DNA of 64,000 bases from Aneurinibacillus danicus (lineage in GTDB: Bacteria; Bacillota; Bacilli; Aneurinibacillales; Aneurinibacillaceae): assembly GCF_007991215.1 (NCBI RefSeq), contig NZ_BJXX01000056.1, positions 1-64,000 on the forward strand, written 5' to 3'. Below, one piece after another: positions 42,491 to 52,075 of this stretch (position 1 is its first letter; each line of letters starts with the position of its first letter). Position numbers and translations under genes: made by a program. The notes beneath the pieces were generated by a model. That model did no database searches and was not told the DNA's origin. It saw nothing but the letters and a program-made list of their open reading frames with translations.

Positions 42491-42919
42491 ATGTATTGCA
42501 CAATCGACGATCTGCTCGGCCAGATCGACAAGTCCAAACTGATCGAACTGACGAACGACCGGGAAAACCCAGCGGTCGATGAAAACGGTCAGGAAATCAT
42601 TCATGAGGGTAACGCGAACAGCGCGATCGACGCGGCGACGGCGGTTGTGAATACGTACATCGCGATGCGCTATCCCGTTCCCCTCTCCCCTGTGCCGAAG
42701 ATCGTGAACAAGCTGACGGCGGACATCGCGATCTACAACCTGTTCACCCGCCACTACAACGATGAGGACAACGTGTTTACGCGCCGGTATCGGGACGCGA
42801 TCAAGCTGCTGGAGAAGATCGCGGCGGATGAGGTCAAGCTCTCGGCGAACGAAAGCGCCATTCGCGCCTACGCCCGGCCCAAGGTGTACGGCGAGGATTT
42901 TCGGAGGATGTACGACTGA
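42491..42919 (+). CDS. Head-tail connector (Mu gp36, DUF1320)
   Basis: 142 residues from MYCTIDDLLGQIDKSKLIEL (ATG at 42491, GGGAGTG upstream). INSAIDAATAVVNTYIAMRY-like helical pattern and YNLFTRHYNDEDNVFTRRYR are characteristic of DUF1320. Overlaps the next gene by one base. Confidence 0.88.
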   Translation: MYCTIDDLLGQIDKSKLIELTNDRENPAVDENGQEIIHEGNANSAIDAATAVVNTYIAMRYPVPLSPVPKIVNKLTADIAIYNLFTRHYNDEDNVFTRRYRDAIKLLEKIAADEVKLSANESAIRAYARPKVYGEDFRRMYD

Positions 42920-43458
42920 TGGCCGCCGAAGGCGTCCGCGTCGAAGGCGACTGGTCCCGGCTATTTGAGACGCTCCGCGACCTCAACCTTTCCAAAAGCG
43001 AGCTGCGGATGCTGAACGCGCAAATCGCGCAGATTGTCGCCGAAGGCTCAAAGGAACGGTTCGAGACGGAGCGATCCCCGGAAGGCGAGCCCTGGGAACC
43101 GCTCTCCCCCGCCACGCTCATCGCCCGCGCTAGGCGCAGGACCAGACGAAAGGACGGTTCCAGCGGATACCGGACGAAACGCGGCAAGGTATCGAAGCGA
43201 GCTGAGCGGATCGTCGCAAACGGCAAGCCGCTGAAGGATACCGGACGGCTGATGCGCTCGATCGCCACGAAGGCGACCAGCGAAGGCGCGGCGATCGGCA
43301 CGAACCTCGTGCAAGCGGCGATCCAGCAGCTCGGCGGCAAGGCCGGGCGCGGGAAAAAGGTCGAAATTCCGGCCCGTCCCTTCCTCGGTGTTTCCAGCAG
43401 CGAAGAAGCCGACATTATGGAACTCATCCAGGAGTTCATTCGGGAGCGTGTCCAATGA
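42919..43458 (+). CDS. Virion morphogenesis protein (Mu gpG-like tail completion)
   Basis: 179 residues. SKSELRMLNAQIAQIVAEGS, FETERSPEGEPWEPLSPATL and KGRGKKV-type with EIPARPFLGVSSSEEADIME belong to the phage virion morphogenesis (gpG/S) family. In Mu, G copies are capsid-associated tail completion factors. Overlaps the next start by 4 bases. Confidence 0.88.
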   Translation: MAAEGVRVEGDWSRLFETLRDLNLSKSELRMLNAQIAQIVAEGSKERFETERSPEGEPWEPLSPATLIARARRRTRRKDGSSGYRTKRGKVSKRAERIVANGKPLKDTGRLMRSIATKATSEGAAIGTNLVQAAIQQLGGKAGRGKKVEIPARPFLGVSSSEEADIMELIQEFIRERVQ

Positions 43459-43946
43459 TTCACACGGCAAAAAATCTCATCGAAACGATCTTGCGGACCG
43501 GCGGCATCAAGCAGACATTCCGGGACGAGGACGCCTTCGACCGGGTGCGGACTTCCCCTTCGGCGATCATCCTGACCGCCCGCGAGAAGCTGGAGCCCGA
43601 TCATCGGAAGGCGGCTAAGTTCGAGAACGCCGGTCGCCGCTATCTCCGAACGAAGCGGTTTCGGCGGATCACGCCGATCGAGGTCACGATCTTCGACCGC
43701 GACGAGGAAAAAGTCGATGACTGGATTCGGCTGCTGCTTGCCGAGCTGCCGGACGGGATCGACGACGGCCAGGGCAACTATACGCCGCTTAGGCCGAAGG
43801 AAATCGAATGGATTCCCGACCAAAAGGACCGCGCGGCGGCCACGGTGTTCATTGAATTTGAATGGGGCATCTACACCGACCGCGAGCTCGGCAAGATCGA
43901 GCAGGTTCAGGTCAACAACATTACGGTGGAGGAGACAAGCCCATGA
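43455..43946 (+). CDS. Mu gp37-like tail terminator protein
   Basis: 163 residues. FDRVRTSPSAIILTAREKLE, RFRRITPIEVTIFDRDEEKV and RAAATVFIEFEWGIYTDREL are like Mu gp37/DUF1834. Probably the tail terminator at the head-proximal end of the tail tube. Coupled to both neighbours. Confidence 0.82.
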   Translation: MIHTAKNLIETILRTGGIKQTFRDEDAFDRVRTSPSAIILTAREKLEPDHRKAAKFENAGRRYLRTKRFRRITPIEVTIFDRDEEKVDDWIRLLLAELPDGIDDGQGNYTPLRPKEIEWIPDQKDRAAATVFIEFEWGIYTDRELGKIEQVQVNNITVEETSP

Positions 43947-44164
43947 GTGAAAAAACGAAACCGGCCTCCGACCCGAAACCGGCAGCGGAGCAAAAGCCGA
44001 TCGAAGCGTGGCGGGATGCCCTGGGCACCAGCAAGACGCTGTTCGTCGGACTCCTCGCCGCCAACGGCTGGGCAGAAGGCTACGAATGCACGCAAAAAGA
44101 GTATGAAAAGGCCGTCGAGAGCTTCTTGAAGAAGCCGGTGCGGCCCGCTAAGAAAGGACGGTGA
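43943..44164 (+). CDS. Small tail protein (Mu gp38 slot)
   Basis: 73 residues with ATGA overlap at 43943. LGTSKTLFVGLLAANGWAEG and YEKAVESFLKKPVRPAKKGR. Occupies the gp38 (DUF2635) slot before the sheath, but I see no firm DUF2635 signature. Confidence 0.65.
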   Translation: MSEKTKPASDPKPAAEQKPIEAWRDALGTSKTLFVGLLAANGWAEGYECTQKEYEKAVESFLKKPVRPAKKGR

Positions 44165-44169
44165 ACGGG

Positions 44170-45576
44170 ATGCCGACAGGACTTCCTGACGCGAAAGTCG
44201 TCATCCAGGACGGCGGCCTCGGCGCATCGAGCGACGCGGCTGGCGGCGTCCATCTCAAAATCGGCGTTTGCACGAAAGGCACGCCGAACCAGATTTACCG
44301 GGTTTCCGACCCGAGCAAGATCACATCCACATTCGGCACCGGCGAGCTCGTCCGTGCGCTGATGGATTCCATGCAGCTCGGCGCTCGCGACATCATCGTC
44401 GTTCCGGCGGCGGCCAGCGTCGCGGGCACGATCGGCGATGTGGCGCATACCGGCACCGGCGGCAGAGTGCTGGAAGTAACCGGCACGCCGAACAACCGAT
44501 ACAACGTGATCGTGAAAATCACCAAGTCGGGCGGGGTCAACGAAGCACAATATCAGCTTTCGCTGGACGGCAGCACGTTCGGGCCGGTTCGGACGATTCC
44601 AACAAACGGCACGATCAACTTGCAAGAGGCCGGACTGACGCTGACCTTTACGTCGCCGACGCCGCCGACGACCGACAACTTCGTCGAGGGCGACGAGTAC
44701 CGGTTCGAGACGACCGCGCCGCAAATGAGCAACGCCGATTTTCTGGCCGCGATGAACGTGGTCAAGAACAACTCGCTGGATTATGAGTTCATCCACGTTG
44801 TCGGCGAAAGCGACAGCTCTTTGTGGGCGATGTGCGCATCGGACGCGGAGACGCTGGAAGAAAGCCACAAGCCGATTCACTTCATCTGTGAAGCGAAGCG
44901 CCCGGCGGAGGCTGAAACGATCGACCAATGGGTGCAAGACCTGCTCACGGCCCGCCAGAGTTTCGTCAGCGACCGTGTGTCCGTTGTCGCCCCGCTCGTT
45001 CGGGTGGCGGCGCTGGACGGCAGCGTCCGCTGGACGAATCTCGCCGGAGTGTACGCCGGGATTCTCGCCCGCGCCCGCGTCAGCGAATCGCCGGGCAAGG
45101 TGATGAGCTTCCCGCTCTCGAACGTCACGGCGCTTATGGAAGGCATGGACAACAGCCACATCCAGGCACTTGACGAGGCCGGATACATCACCGCCCGCAC
45201 GTTCGAGGGGCTGCCCGGCTTTTATATCACAAATGGCCGGATGATGGCACCTGCCGGTTCCGACTTCGAGTTCGTCGAAGTGCGCCGGACCGTGGACAAA
45301 GCCGCAAGGCTCGTCCGCCAGGCCAGCGTCCGGTTCGTGCAGAGCGAAGCGGACGAAGACGGCCTGGACAACCTGATCGCCAATCTCGCCGCGCCGCTCA
45401 ACGGTCAAATGATGTCCGCGACAGCGCCGGAGATCAGCGATTTTACCCTTTCCATCCCGGAAGGGCAGGACATTTTCTCGACGCGCAGCCTGGAAGTCGA
45501 TCTGGCCGTCGTGCCGATCCCGATCATGAAGTGGATCACGGTTCGGCTGAAGCTGCAAAACCCGAATCTAAGCTAA
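44170..45576 (+). CDS. Tail sheath protein (Mu gpL-like)
   Basis: 468 residues from MPTGLPDAKVVIQDGGLGAS (ATG 44170; the GTG 9 bases upstream is too close to the AAAGGA site). The N-terminal domain (VHLKIGVCTKGTPNQIYRVS, SKITSTFGTGELVRALMDSM) and the C-terminal part (FEGLPGFYITNGRMMAPAGS, VRRTVDKAARLVRQASVRFV) are typical contractile-sheath blocks. It shows the phage is a myovirus. Confidence 0.92.
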   Translation: MPTGLPDAKVVIQDGGLGASSDAAGGVHLKIGVCTKGTPNQIYRVSDPSKITSTFGTGELVRALMDSMQLGARDIIVVPAAASVAGTIGDVAHTGTGGRVLEVTGTPNNRYNVIVKITKSGGVNEAQYQLSLDGSTFGPVRTIPTNGTINLQEAGLTLTFTSPTPPTTDNFVEGDEYRFETTAPQMSNADFLAAMNVVKNNSLDYEFIHVVGESDSSLWAMCASDAETLEESHKPIHFICEAKRPAEAETIDQWVQDLLTARQSFVSDRVSVVAPLVRVAALDGSVRWTNLAGVYAGILARARVSESPGKVMSFPLSNVTALMEGMDNSHIQALDEAGYITARTFEGLPGFYITNGRMMAPAGSDFEFVEVRRTVDKAARLVRQASVRFVQSEADEDGLDNLIANLAAPLNGQMMSATAPEISDFTLSIPEGQDIFSTRSLEVDLAVVPIPIMKWITVRLKLQNPNLS

Positions 45577-45589
45577 AGGAGGAAGCCGC

Positions 45590-46021
45590 ATGATTAACGG
45601 CAAGGTGTACGATTGGGAATCGATTACCATCGGCCTGCCTTACGGCGTGGCGATCGCCGTCTCCGGCATCGATTACGACGACGAGCTGTCCGCCGAGCTG
45701 GCGTATGGCAAAGGCGCGGCTCCGATCGGTTACGGCAATGGCAACTACACGGCCAGCGCGAAGATCACCCTGCTGCGCGACGAGTTCAACAAGCTGCTGG
45801 ATTACGCCCGCAGTCAAGGAAAGCCGCTGTACCGGCTGCCGCTCTTCCCGATCACCGTTTCATATGCCAACGACGGCGAGCGCACGCGGACGGACGAAAT
45901 CCGGGGCTGTAAGTTCACGAAAACGTCTCACAAAGGGGCGCAGGGCGACACGAAGCTCGAAGTCGAGCTCGAAATCCTTGTGACCGGTCAAATCATCCGC
46001 GACGGCGTTCGCGCTATTTAG
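45590..46021 (+). CDS. Tail tube protein (Mu gpM-like)
   Basis: 143 residues with AAAGGAGG upstream. ITIGLPYGVAIAVSGIDYDD, LAYGKGAAPIGYGNGNYTAS and TKTSHKGAQGDTKLEVELEI form the tube beta-barrel pattern of gp40-type tubes. It lies 13 bp after the sheath gene, the canonical order. Confidence 0.9.
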   Translation: MINGKVYDWESITIGLPYGVAIAVSGIDYDDELSAELAYGKGAAPIGYGNGNYTASAKITLLRDEFNKLLDYARSQGKPLYRLPLFPITVSYANDGERTRTDEIRGCKFTKTSHKGAQGDTKLEVELEILVTGQIIRDGVRAI

Positions 46022-46033
46022 GAGGACTAGCCG

Positions 46034-46240
46034 ATGAACCCGCAGATCGAAAACAACTTTAAGTATCACGGCCCGAAGCCGGGACAGCCGGAGAAGTACA
46101 CGGCCATCCGCGAGAAGGCGAAAGAACTGGCCGTCCTGATCGACGAAACGACACCCAAGTCGCGGGAGCAATCGCTCGCACTCACGAAGCTCGAAGAGGC
46201 GGTCATGTGGGCGAACGCCTCTATCGCGCGAAATGAATAG
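46034..46240 (+). CDS. Acb2/Tad1-type cyclic-nucleotide sponge (putative anti-CBASS)
   Basis: 68 residues (MNPQIENNFKYHGPKPGQPE, KYTAIREKAKELAVLIDETT, then SREQSLALTKLEEAVMWANA and SIARNE). The pattern FKYH-P-x-QPEKY-IR-KAKELA-LI-PxSREQSLALTKLEEAVMWANASIARN is that of the Acb2 family (DUF7681), helical-hairpin hexamers that sequester cyclic di- and trinucleotide signals of CBASS. The family Tyr near residue 11 is present. It sits inside the tail operon, 12 bp after the tube gene and 14 bp before the chaperone, with GGAGG upstream, so it is probably made with late genes. Assignment is from memory of the family, not a search. Confidence 0.82.
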   Translation: MNPQIENNFKYHGPKPGQPEKYTAIREKAKELAVLIDETTPKSREQSLALTKLEEAVMWANASIARNE

Positions 46241-46254
46241 GAGGAATCTTTTCC

Positions 46255-46599
46255 ATGAGCAAAGCCAAAGCAGCGGTCAACACCGAAGAGCTGAAGCAGA
46301 AATACGGGCGCGTGTATGAAATCCGCATCGAAGGTCTGGAATACGAAAACGGTGACGAGGCCGAGTTCGTCTTCTACTTCACTCGCCCGAAGTCGAGCGA
46401 CATTTCCCGGTTTACGAAGGAACTCAACTCGAAGCCGGACATGGCGATGAAAAATCTCACGTTCTCCTGCATCGTGCCCGAGCAGGAAGAAGAGCTGCGC
46501 CAGGCAGCCGACGAGTTTCCGGGGCTGCCGTTTAACACGGCCAGCCGCCTGATGGAGCTTGTCGGGGCAAGCGCGGCCACCAGCTTAAAAAAGTTATAG
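46255..46599 (+). CDS. Tail assembly chaperone, upstream frame (Mu gp41-like)
   Basis: 114 residues (EIRIEGLEYENGDEAEFVFY, PKSSDISRFTKELNSKPDMA, EELRQAADEFPGLPFNTASR). Ends with LKKL and a TAG directly after an A AAA AAG heptamer (46587-46593). Binds the tape measure during tail assembly. A longer frameshifted product is expected; see the next entry. Confidence 0.88.
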   Translation: MSKAKAAVNTEELKQKYGRVYEIRIEGLEYENGDEAEFVFYFTRPKSSDISRFTKELNSKPDMAMKNLTFSCIVPEQEEELRQAADEFPGLPFNTASRLMELVGASAATSLKKL

Positions 46600-46817
46600 A
46601 AGCGGTGTCCGTCCGTTTCGAGGAGATCGATCAGAACTTCCTCGAAGCCGGGCACCTGCTGATCCGCAAATACTTCCCGGAAGCGCCTGACAATCTGGAG
46701 CTGGAAGACTTCTCCGAATACTACGCAAAGGCGTTATGGTATGAGGACCGGGAAATCAAGATTAACGCCGCCGCGATCGCTATGGCCTTCGGCGGCGGCA
46801 AGAACGGCAAGAAATGA
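46587..46817 (+). CDS. Tail assembly chaperone, -1 frameshift extension
   Basis: After slipping from AAA-AAG to AAA-AAA on the heptamer at 46587-46593, translation continues VIEAVSVRFEEIDQNFLEAG and ends GGGKNGKK at 46817, adding about 74 residues to the gp41-type protein. This mirrors the lambda G/GT and Mu gp41/42 arrangement. The frame has no ATG with a good site of its own; the GTG at 46605 lacks a Shine-Dalgarno. Confidence 0.85.
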   Translation, partial: KKVIEAVSVRFEEIDQNFLEAGHLLIRKYFPEAPDNLELEDFSEYYAKALWYEDREIKINAAAIAMAFGGGKNGKK

Positions 46818-46840
46818 CGGCGCGAAAGGAGGCGTAACGG

Positions 46841-49800
46841 ATGGGTAGTTTAAGCTCGCTATTCAAGCTGTCGGTCATCATGTCTATGGTCGATCGCGTC
46901 ACACCGGAAGCCATGAAGGCCGGTCGGTCGATGACCGAATTGCAGGACAACATGGGCAGGCTAGAACGCTCTTCCGGCGCATTCCTGAAGCGTGCCGGAA
47001 TGTGGGCTGGTGCGGCGGTGACGGCGATCACCGTTGCGATCGGGTCGATCGGCGGCGCTGCGGCCTCTATGGCGAATGAGGTTGAACAGGCGACCGGCAG
47101 GCTGCAAGCTCAAACGGGCATCACGCGCCAAGCTGCCGAAGAAATGATGAACACGGTCAAAGACATCTATGCCAGCGGTCGAGGGGATTCGATCGCCGGC
47201 ATTAGCGAAGACTTAGCTGTTGTCCGACAGAACTTGTCCAACTTGAGCAAAGAAGCTGCTGGCGACTTCCTATCCGGCAGTTACGTCATCCGCGATGCAT
47301 TTAATGCGGAAATCACCGAGACATCCAAAGTCGTCCGCACGTTGACGGCAAACTTCAAGGATTTAAGCGCATCCGATGCGCTCGACCTGATCACGGTCGG
47401 CTTCCAGCGAGGCGGTAACTACGCCGACGATCTGCTGGATACAGTCAACGAGTATGCGGTCCACTTCGCCGGACTCGGGATGAGTGCCGAGCAGATGTTC
47501 GCGACGCTGATCGCGGGCAGTAAAGAGGGCGCGTTCAACCTGGATAAGGTCGGTGACAGTGTTAAAGAAGCATTCATTCGCATGCAAGACTTGTCCCAGA
47601 CGAGCCTGGACGCCTTCAAAGCCCTTGGGATGAATGGACAGGAAATGGCAGCCAAAATCGCTGCTGGTGGCGAGAGTGCGAATCAAGCATTTCAGGCAAC
47701 ACTGCTCGCGCTGGGAAATATGGACGATGCGCTGAAGCGCAACCAGATCGGCGTCGCCCTTTTTGGTACACAGTGGGAGGACATGGAGGATCGGGTTATT
47801 CTCGCGATGCGGGAAGGCCAGAAAGGTCTGGGCGACTTCCGGGGAGCGACCGAACGCGCAGGTGAAGCTTTATATGACAATGTAAGCAACAAGTTCAGCC
47901 GATTGTGGCGAAGCATCACGGTCGAGCTAGCAAACGCCGGAGGGCCGCTGGCTGGAATTTTGTCTGAAATTTTGGATCGGGCGCTGGCTATGGTGCCGCA
48001 GGTGTCCGCGGCTATTCAGATGGCCTCGAAAGTGGTCGCAAGCGTCCTCTCTTCGATTATGAGCGCAGGTAAGTCGATCGGCGATTTTTTGAAACCGATC
48101 GCCCCATTCATCGGTGGCACCATCTCCGCCTTCGCCATTTTCGCGGTCGTGATGGGTACAGCAAAAGCGGCGGTGCTCGGGTTCAACATCGTAATGCAGA
48201 CCATGCGCGTGCTCATGCTGACGAACCCAATTGGCTGGGTGTTGATCTTGATCGGTCTTCTGATCGGCGCGTTCGTCAAGCTAAACGGCGGTATCGAGGG
48301 AACGAAAAAGGTTCTGCTCGGTTGGTTCGACGCCTTGAAATCCTGGTGGCAATCCGACGGGACGCAAGCCTGGGTTAGCCGAGCGGTGGCCGCCTTGCGA
48401 CAGTTCGCCGATCAGGCGATGCAGGCATTCGGATGGATCAGGCAGCAAGCGCTCACGTACTGGCCAGTGATCCGGGACGCGATTGTCGAAGCCTTCGCCT
48501 ACGTCCAGACGAACGTGCTACCCGTTGTTATGAACATTTTTCGGGACGTTAGCGGCATGATGGCGCGGATATGGGAAGTTGCAAGGCCGATCCTGACGCA
48601 GCTGCTCGCAACCGGCGTCAAGGCGTTCCGCGACATCTGGGCGGCGGTGCAGCCGCTGGCCGTCACGCTCGGTCGGCTGTTTCAGAAGGTGTTTCCGGTC
48701 GTGCTTGCGGCTGTGGCCGCAATTTACCGGGCGGTGACGACCTTTTTGCCGCCGGTGCTCGCTTTCGTCGGCGAAATCTTCCTGGCGATTTATCAGGCGG
48801 TCGTGCCAATCATCACAAACGTGGTGACAAGCGTCGTCCAGGCGTTCAACGCGGTGCTGACGTGGGCGATGGCGATCTGGCCGTATGTGCAGCAGATTAT
48901 CGCGAGGGTGTTCCAGTACATTCAGTTCGTCTGGGCCTGGGTTGGACCGTTCGTCATGGCGGCGCTCGAAATCCTGAAGTCCATCATCATCAACGGATTC
49001 AACTTCATCGCTGCGACGGTTCAGTTCATCTGGAATACGATCAAGAGCATCATTCAGATCGCCTGGGCGGTCATCTCCGGCATCATCAAAACGGCGCTGG
49101 CGATCTTCACCGGCGACTGGCAAGGAGCCTGGGAAGGTGTGAAGGGCATTCTCGAAGGCGTCTGGGAAGGCATCAAGACTTTCATCGGTGGCTTCGGATC
49201 GTGGCTCTTTGAAAGCGGCAAAGCGATTATCAACACGCTGGTGGACGGCATCAAGTCGGTGGCGACGGCACCGGTCGAAGCGGTGAAAAACATCTTCGGC
49301 AAGGTCCGCGAGCTGCTGCCGTTCTCCGATGCGAAAACAGGCCCCCTCTCCGATCTGACGTATTCGGGCTCGAAAATACCGGGCACGATCGCGGAAGGAG
49401 TGGACAAGGGCGCGGGTCAGCTGCGTGCCGCAGCGTATCGGATGATGGACGGATTGGAGCTCGAACGCACCTATCCCGTCCGCTTCATGGCGGAAACCGT
49501 ACCGATCGACATACAGGAGCCGGATGTCACGGCGAACTTTACGCAAACGCTAAAAGCTCAATTTGCCGACCTGCCGAGCTTGATCATCTCGGGCTTCCGC
49601 CGGGGGGCTGAATGGCTGCAAGCGGCAGCTGGATCGCTCGTATTCGGTATCCAACCAGTTCCGGTTCCCGCGTTTCCAGGCGGAGGCGGTGCGCCCGGAG
49701 GTTTTCCACCGCCGCCGTTTCCGGGCTTTCCCGACCCGGATGATGCGCCGTTTCCGGCGGCTCCATCGCCGGGGATGCGTCCGAGCCGGGTGGACGTGAA

Positions 49801-49960
49801 GGAAGTGTTCCGCGAAAGCACGACCGTTCGTGAGACAATTCGTGAGAAAAACGGACAAAGAGGGCCGACGATCGAACTGCACTATCACGGCGGCAGCGAA
49901 CGCGAACGCCGCAGTTTCTTCGACGATCTGAAGCGATTTATCGAACAGTACAGGGAGTGA
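46841..49960 (+). CDS. Tape measure protein
   Basis: 1,039 residues. The N-terminal helical part ([40 protein letters not shown]) is followed by the phage-tape-measure domain ([60 protein letters not shown]). Hydrophobic segments lie near residues 425-475 ([40 protein letters not shown]) and a long repeated hydrophobic/aromatic region ([20 protein letters not shown]) follows. The C-terminus is Pro/Gly-rich. At about 0.15 nm per residue the tail would be near 155 nm. Confidence 0.93.
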   Translation: MGSLSSLFKLSVIMSMVDRVTPEAMKAGRSMTELQDNMGRLERSSGAFLKRAGMWAGAAVTAITVAIGSIGGAAASMANEVEQATGRLQAQTGITRQAAEEMMNTVKDIYASGRGDSIAGISEDLAVVRQNLSNLSKEAAGDFLSGSYVIRDAFNAEITETSKVVRTLTANFKDLSASDALDLITVGFQRGGNYADDLLDTVNEYAVHFAGLGMSAEQMFATLIAGSKEGAFNLDKVGDSVKEAFIRMQDLSQTSLDAFKALGMNGQEMAAKIAAGGESANQAFQATLLALGNMDDALKRNQIGVALFGTQWEDMEDRVILAMREGQKGLGDFRGATERAGEALYDNVSNKFSRLWRSITVELANAGGPLAGILSEILDRALAMVPQVSAAIQMASKVVASVLSSIMSAGKSIGDFLKPIAPFIGGTISAFAIFAVVMGTAKAAVLGFNIVMQTMRVLMLTNPIGWVLILIGLLIGAFVKLNGGIEGTKKVLLGWFDALKSWWQSDGTQAWVSRAVAALRQFADQAMQAFGWIRQQALTYWPVIRDAIVEAFAYVQTNVLPVVMNIFRDVSGMMARIWEVARPILTQLLATGVKAFRDIWAAVQPLAVTLGRLFQKVFPVVLAAVAAIYRAVTTFLPPVLAFVGEIFLAIYQAVVPIITNVVTSVVQAFNAVLTWAMAIWPYVQQIIARVFQYIQFVWAWVGPFVMAALEILKSIIINGFNFIAATVQFIWNTIKSIIQIAWAVISGIIKTALAIFTGDWQGAWEGVKGILEGVWEGIKTFIGGFGSWLFESGKAIINTLVDGIKSVATAPVEAVKNIFGKVRELLPFSDAKTGPLSDLTYSGSKIPGTIAEGVDKGAGQLRAAAYRMMDGLELERTYPVRFMAETVPIDIQEPDVTANFTQTLKAQFADLPSLIISGFRRGAEWLQAAAGSLVFGIQPVPVPAFPGGGGAPGGFPPPPFPGFPDPDDAPFPAAPSPGMRPSRVDVKEVFRESTTVRETIREKNGQRGPTIELHYHGGSERERRSFFDDLKRFIEQYRE

Positions 49961-49964
49961 GCGT

Positions 49965-50621
49965 ATGGATATTCGATTGGAAGATGAACAAATCAAAGTC
50001 GGCGACACGCTCCTCCCTGGCGTTTATGATGGCATGGAAATCACGGGCGACATTCGTACCGACGAAGAGGAACTCGAAGGCGGCAAAAAGGTTGTTAATT
50101 ACAGCTACAACCCGGCCACGATCCGGCTCAACCTGAAGCTGCTGAACGACGGCGACGGGACGGCGGAAGCAAAGCTCGCCACGATTCAAAAGGTGTTCCG
50201 TGCTTCTCCGTCCCAGAAAAAGCCGCAGACGTACAAGTTTGTGTCCAGTCACGCCAAGGCGCGAGGCATCGGTCAGGTCATGCTGATCCGCCTCCGCAGT
50301 CAGGATACGAGCATGAACGACATTATCTCGGTCAGCCTGGAGTTCCAGGCGACCGAATCGACGACCGTCTCGGTCCAGAAGGTGGCCGCGAACACCGGAG
50401 ACGGCCAGCAGTACATCGTCAAAAAAGGCGACACGCTGTCGGCTCTTGCCCGGAAGTTCGGCACGACGGTCGATGCGATCGCGAAGGCGAACAACATCGC
50501 CAACGTCAACCTGATCTATATCGGCCAGCGGCTCACGATCCCGGCGGCCAGCAGCAGCCCGACAAGGCATGCAACTTCGACCGCAGCGGTGGATGACGCC
50601 GACGCGCCGAAAGTGAGGTGA
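49965..50621 (+). CDS. LysM-domain tail hub protein
   Basis: 218 residues. An N-terminal beta domain ([40 protein letters not shown]) and a C-terminal LysM ([40 protein letters not shown]). Such proteins sit after the tape measure in Gram-positive myophages and link tube to baseplate. LysM may bind peptidoglycan during penetration. Confidence 0.85.
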   Translation: MDIRLEDEQIKVGDTLLPGVYDGMEITGDIRTDEEELEGGKKVVNYSYNPATIRLNLKLLNDGDGTAEAKLATIQKVFRASPSQKKPQTYKFVSSHAKARGIGQVMLIRLRSQDTSMNDIISVSLEFQATESTTVSVQKVAANTGDGQQYIVKKGDTLSALARKFGTTVDAIAKANNIANVNLIYIGQRLTIPAASSSPTRHATSTAAVDDADAPKVR

Positions 50622-50625
50622 CGGC

Positions 50626-51357
50626 ATGTTCCAACAAATTCGTATCGGGAACGTGATCGTCTCAAGCGGCCTGAAGGAGCTTGATGTGTGGCGGTCACGC
50701 AAAGACCCGGCGGGGTATGCCTCCTTCCTCTTCAAGGACGAAGTGGAGATCGACACGCCGCAAGGGGCCATCGTCGAAATCGACCTCGGATATGACGAAT
50801 CGAACGCCGCGAGGGTGTTCACCGGCAACGTCAGCCGCCCGGATCAGGAAAGGATCATCGCCAAGGACAGCATGACGAAGCTCTTGCAAACGAAGGTCAC
50901 GCAATCGTTTTTGCAAGCGACGCCGCAGGACATGATCCGATTCGGGCTGAAACTGGCCGGAATCGAGACGTATTCGATCGCTTCGCAGGCGTTCAGCCCG
51001 AAGGATCAGGTCGTCGCGAACTTGAACGTGCACGACATGATCAGGCAGCGCATCAACCCGTACTGGAACATCGACTTCGCGCCCTACTTCGACGCGAGAG
51101 ACATTTTTGTGTGGCAGCCGCTCGCAAGACCCAAAGAGATGTTTTTGTTCCAATACGGAGAGAACATCCTTGAAATGCTGGCCGACGGCGAGATCGGGAT
51201 GTTCCGAACGGTGTTCGTTCCGGGCTTGGATCACTCGCAGTACATCACGATCTCGCATCCTCGGGCCAACGGGATCGCGCTGGTGGAGACGGTGCATCAC
51301 TTCATCCAGGACGACAAGCTGCGCTCTGAAATCTATTACAAGTTGGAAAGCGAGTGA
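50626..51357 (+). CDS. Baseplate hub protein (Mu gp44 / late control D-like)
   Basis: 243 residues. VIVSSGLKELDVWRSRKDPA, GYASFLFKDEVEIDTPQGAI and FTGNVSRPDQERIIAKDSMT are a hub beta-fold, with WNIDFAPYFDARDIFVWQPL further on. This is the slot of Mu gp44 (D protein, gp27-like trimeric hub). Shorter than Mu gp44. Confidence 0.82.
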   Translation: MFQQIRIGNVIVSSGLKELDVWRSRKDPAGYASFLFKDEVEIDTPQGAIVEIDLGYDESNAARVFTGNVSRPDQERIIAKDSMTKLLQTKVTQSFLQATPQDMIRFGLKLAGIETYSIASQAFSPKDQVVANLNVHDMIRQRINPYWNIDFAPYFDARDIFVWQPLARPKEMFLFQYGENILEMLADGEIGMFRTVFVPGLDHSQYITISHPRANGIALVETVHHFIQDDKLRSEIYYKLESE

Positions 51358-51363
51358 TCATCC

Positions 51364-51663
51364 ATGCCTGACGAATTGGACACGTTCAAAGAAGCGGTCA
51401 AAATCATCATCGAAAAAGAGTTTCCCGAACTTTTAAGCCCGGCACGGCACATGATGCGGGCGGTCGTGATTGGTGTCAAGCCGACCGCTTGCGATCTTCA
51501 GGTGCTGGCGGCAGACGGCTCCCCTCACCCGTCCTTTCCGCCGCTGCCGAACGTGCCGGTGCCGATCGGGACGACTGTCCAGGTCGGAGGCAAGGTTCGC
51601 GTCGGTTTTTACTATGCCGACCCTGCCCTGCCCTATATCGACGAGGTATTGAACGATGCTTGA
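51364..51663 (+). CDS. Baseplate spike-region protein (DUF2577)
   Basis: 99 residues (MPDELDTFKEAVKIIIEKEF, VIGVKPTACDLQVLAADGSP, VPIGTTVQVGGKVRVGFYYA), with OB-fold-like strands. Matches the DUF2577 spike position (Mu gp45) but lacks a long beta-helix; a small puncturing tip. Confidence 0.82.
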   Translation: MPDELDTFKEAVKIIIEKEFPELLSPARHMMRAVVIGVKPTACDLQVLAADGSPHPSFPPLPNVPVPIGTTVQVGGKVRVGFYYADPALPYIDEVLNDA

Positions 51664-52075
51664 CGAATGGGCGGACATCTACCTGGACGATGAGGGGAAT
51701 TTCAAGGCATCAGCTGACGGCGACGTGCAGCTGGTGACGGGAAAGGCGGCGTATTTGCAGGATGTGAAGCACGAGCTGGAGACGGTCCTCGGATCGTATC
51801 CGTTCGACGAGACATACGGCACCCGCTTGATCATGTACCTGCAACGGGAAAACACCGAACTGTCCAGGCAAGAGCTCATCCAGGACGTGGAGGAAATCGT
51901 GCAACGGCACTCCTTCGTCGTTCCGGGCAGCGTGGACGTTCGGGCAAATTCGTGGACGCTGCGGGAAATCGAATTTAGCGTATCGTTCAGCGTTCAGACG
52001 CCGGACGGAATCGAATCGGCGGAGCTGACGGTGCAGATCACCGTGGACGGTGTTCGCGTGGTAAGGAGTGAATGA
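51656..52075 (+). CDS. Baseplate wedge protein (DUF2634; gp25/gpW-like, Mu gp46 slot)
   Basis: 139 residues. WADIYLDDEGNFKASADGDV, QDVKHELETVLGSYPFDETY, GTRLIMYLQRENTELSRQEL and the C-terminal WTLREIEFSVSFSVQTPDGI fit the gp25-like wedge that starts sheath assembly. Overlaps the previous gene by 8 bases. Confidence 0.88.
   Translation: MLDEWADIYLDDEGNFKASADGDVQLVTGKAAYLQDVKHELETVLGSYPFDETYGTRLIMYLQRENTELSRQELIQDVEEIVQRHSFVVPGSVDVRANSWTLREIEFSVSFSVQTPDGIESAELTVQITVDGVRVVRSE

Noticed and set aside
44080-45558. A 492-codon minus-strand frame opposite the sheath gene
   Set aside because: Antisense shadow of the tail sheath with no domain or start signal.
48518-49546. A 342-codon minus-strand frame opposite the tape measure
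   Set aside because: Antisense shadow; Arg/Asp/His-rich nonsense composition.
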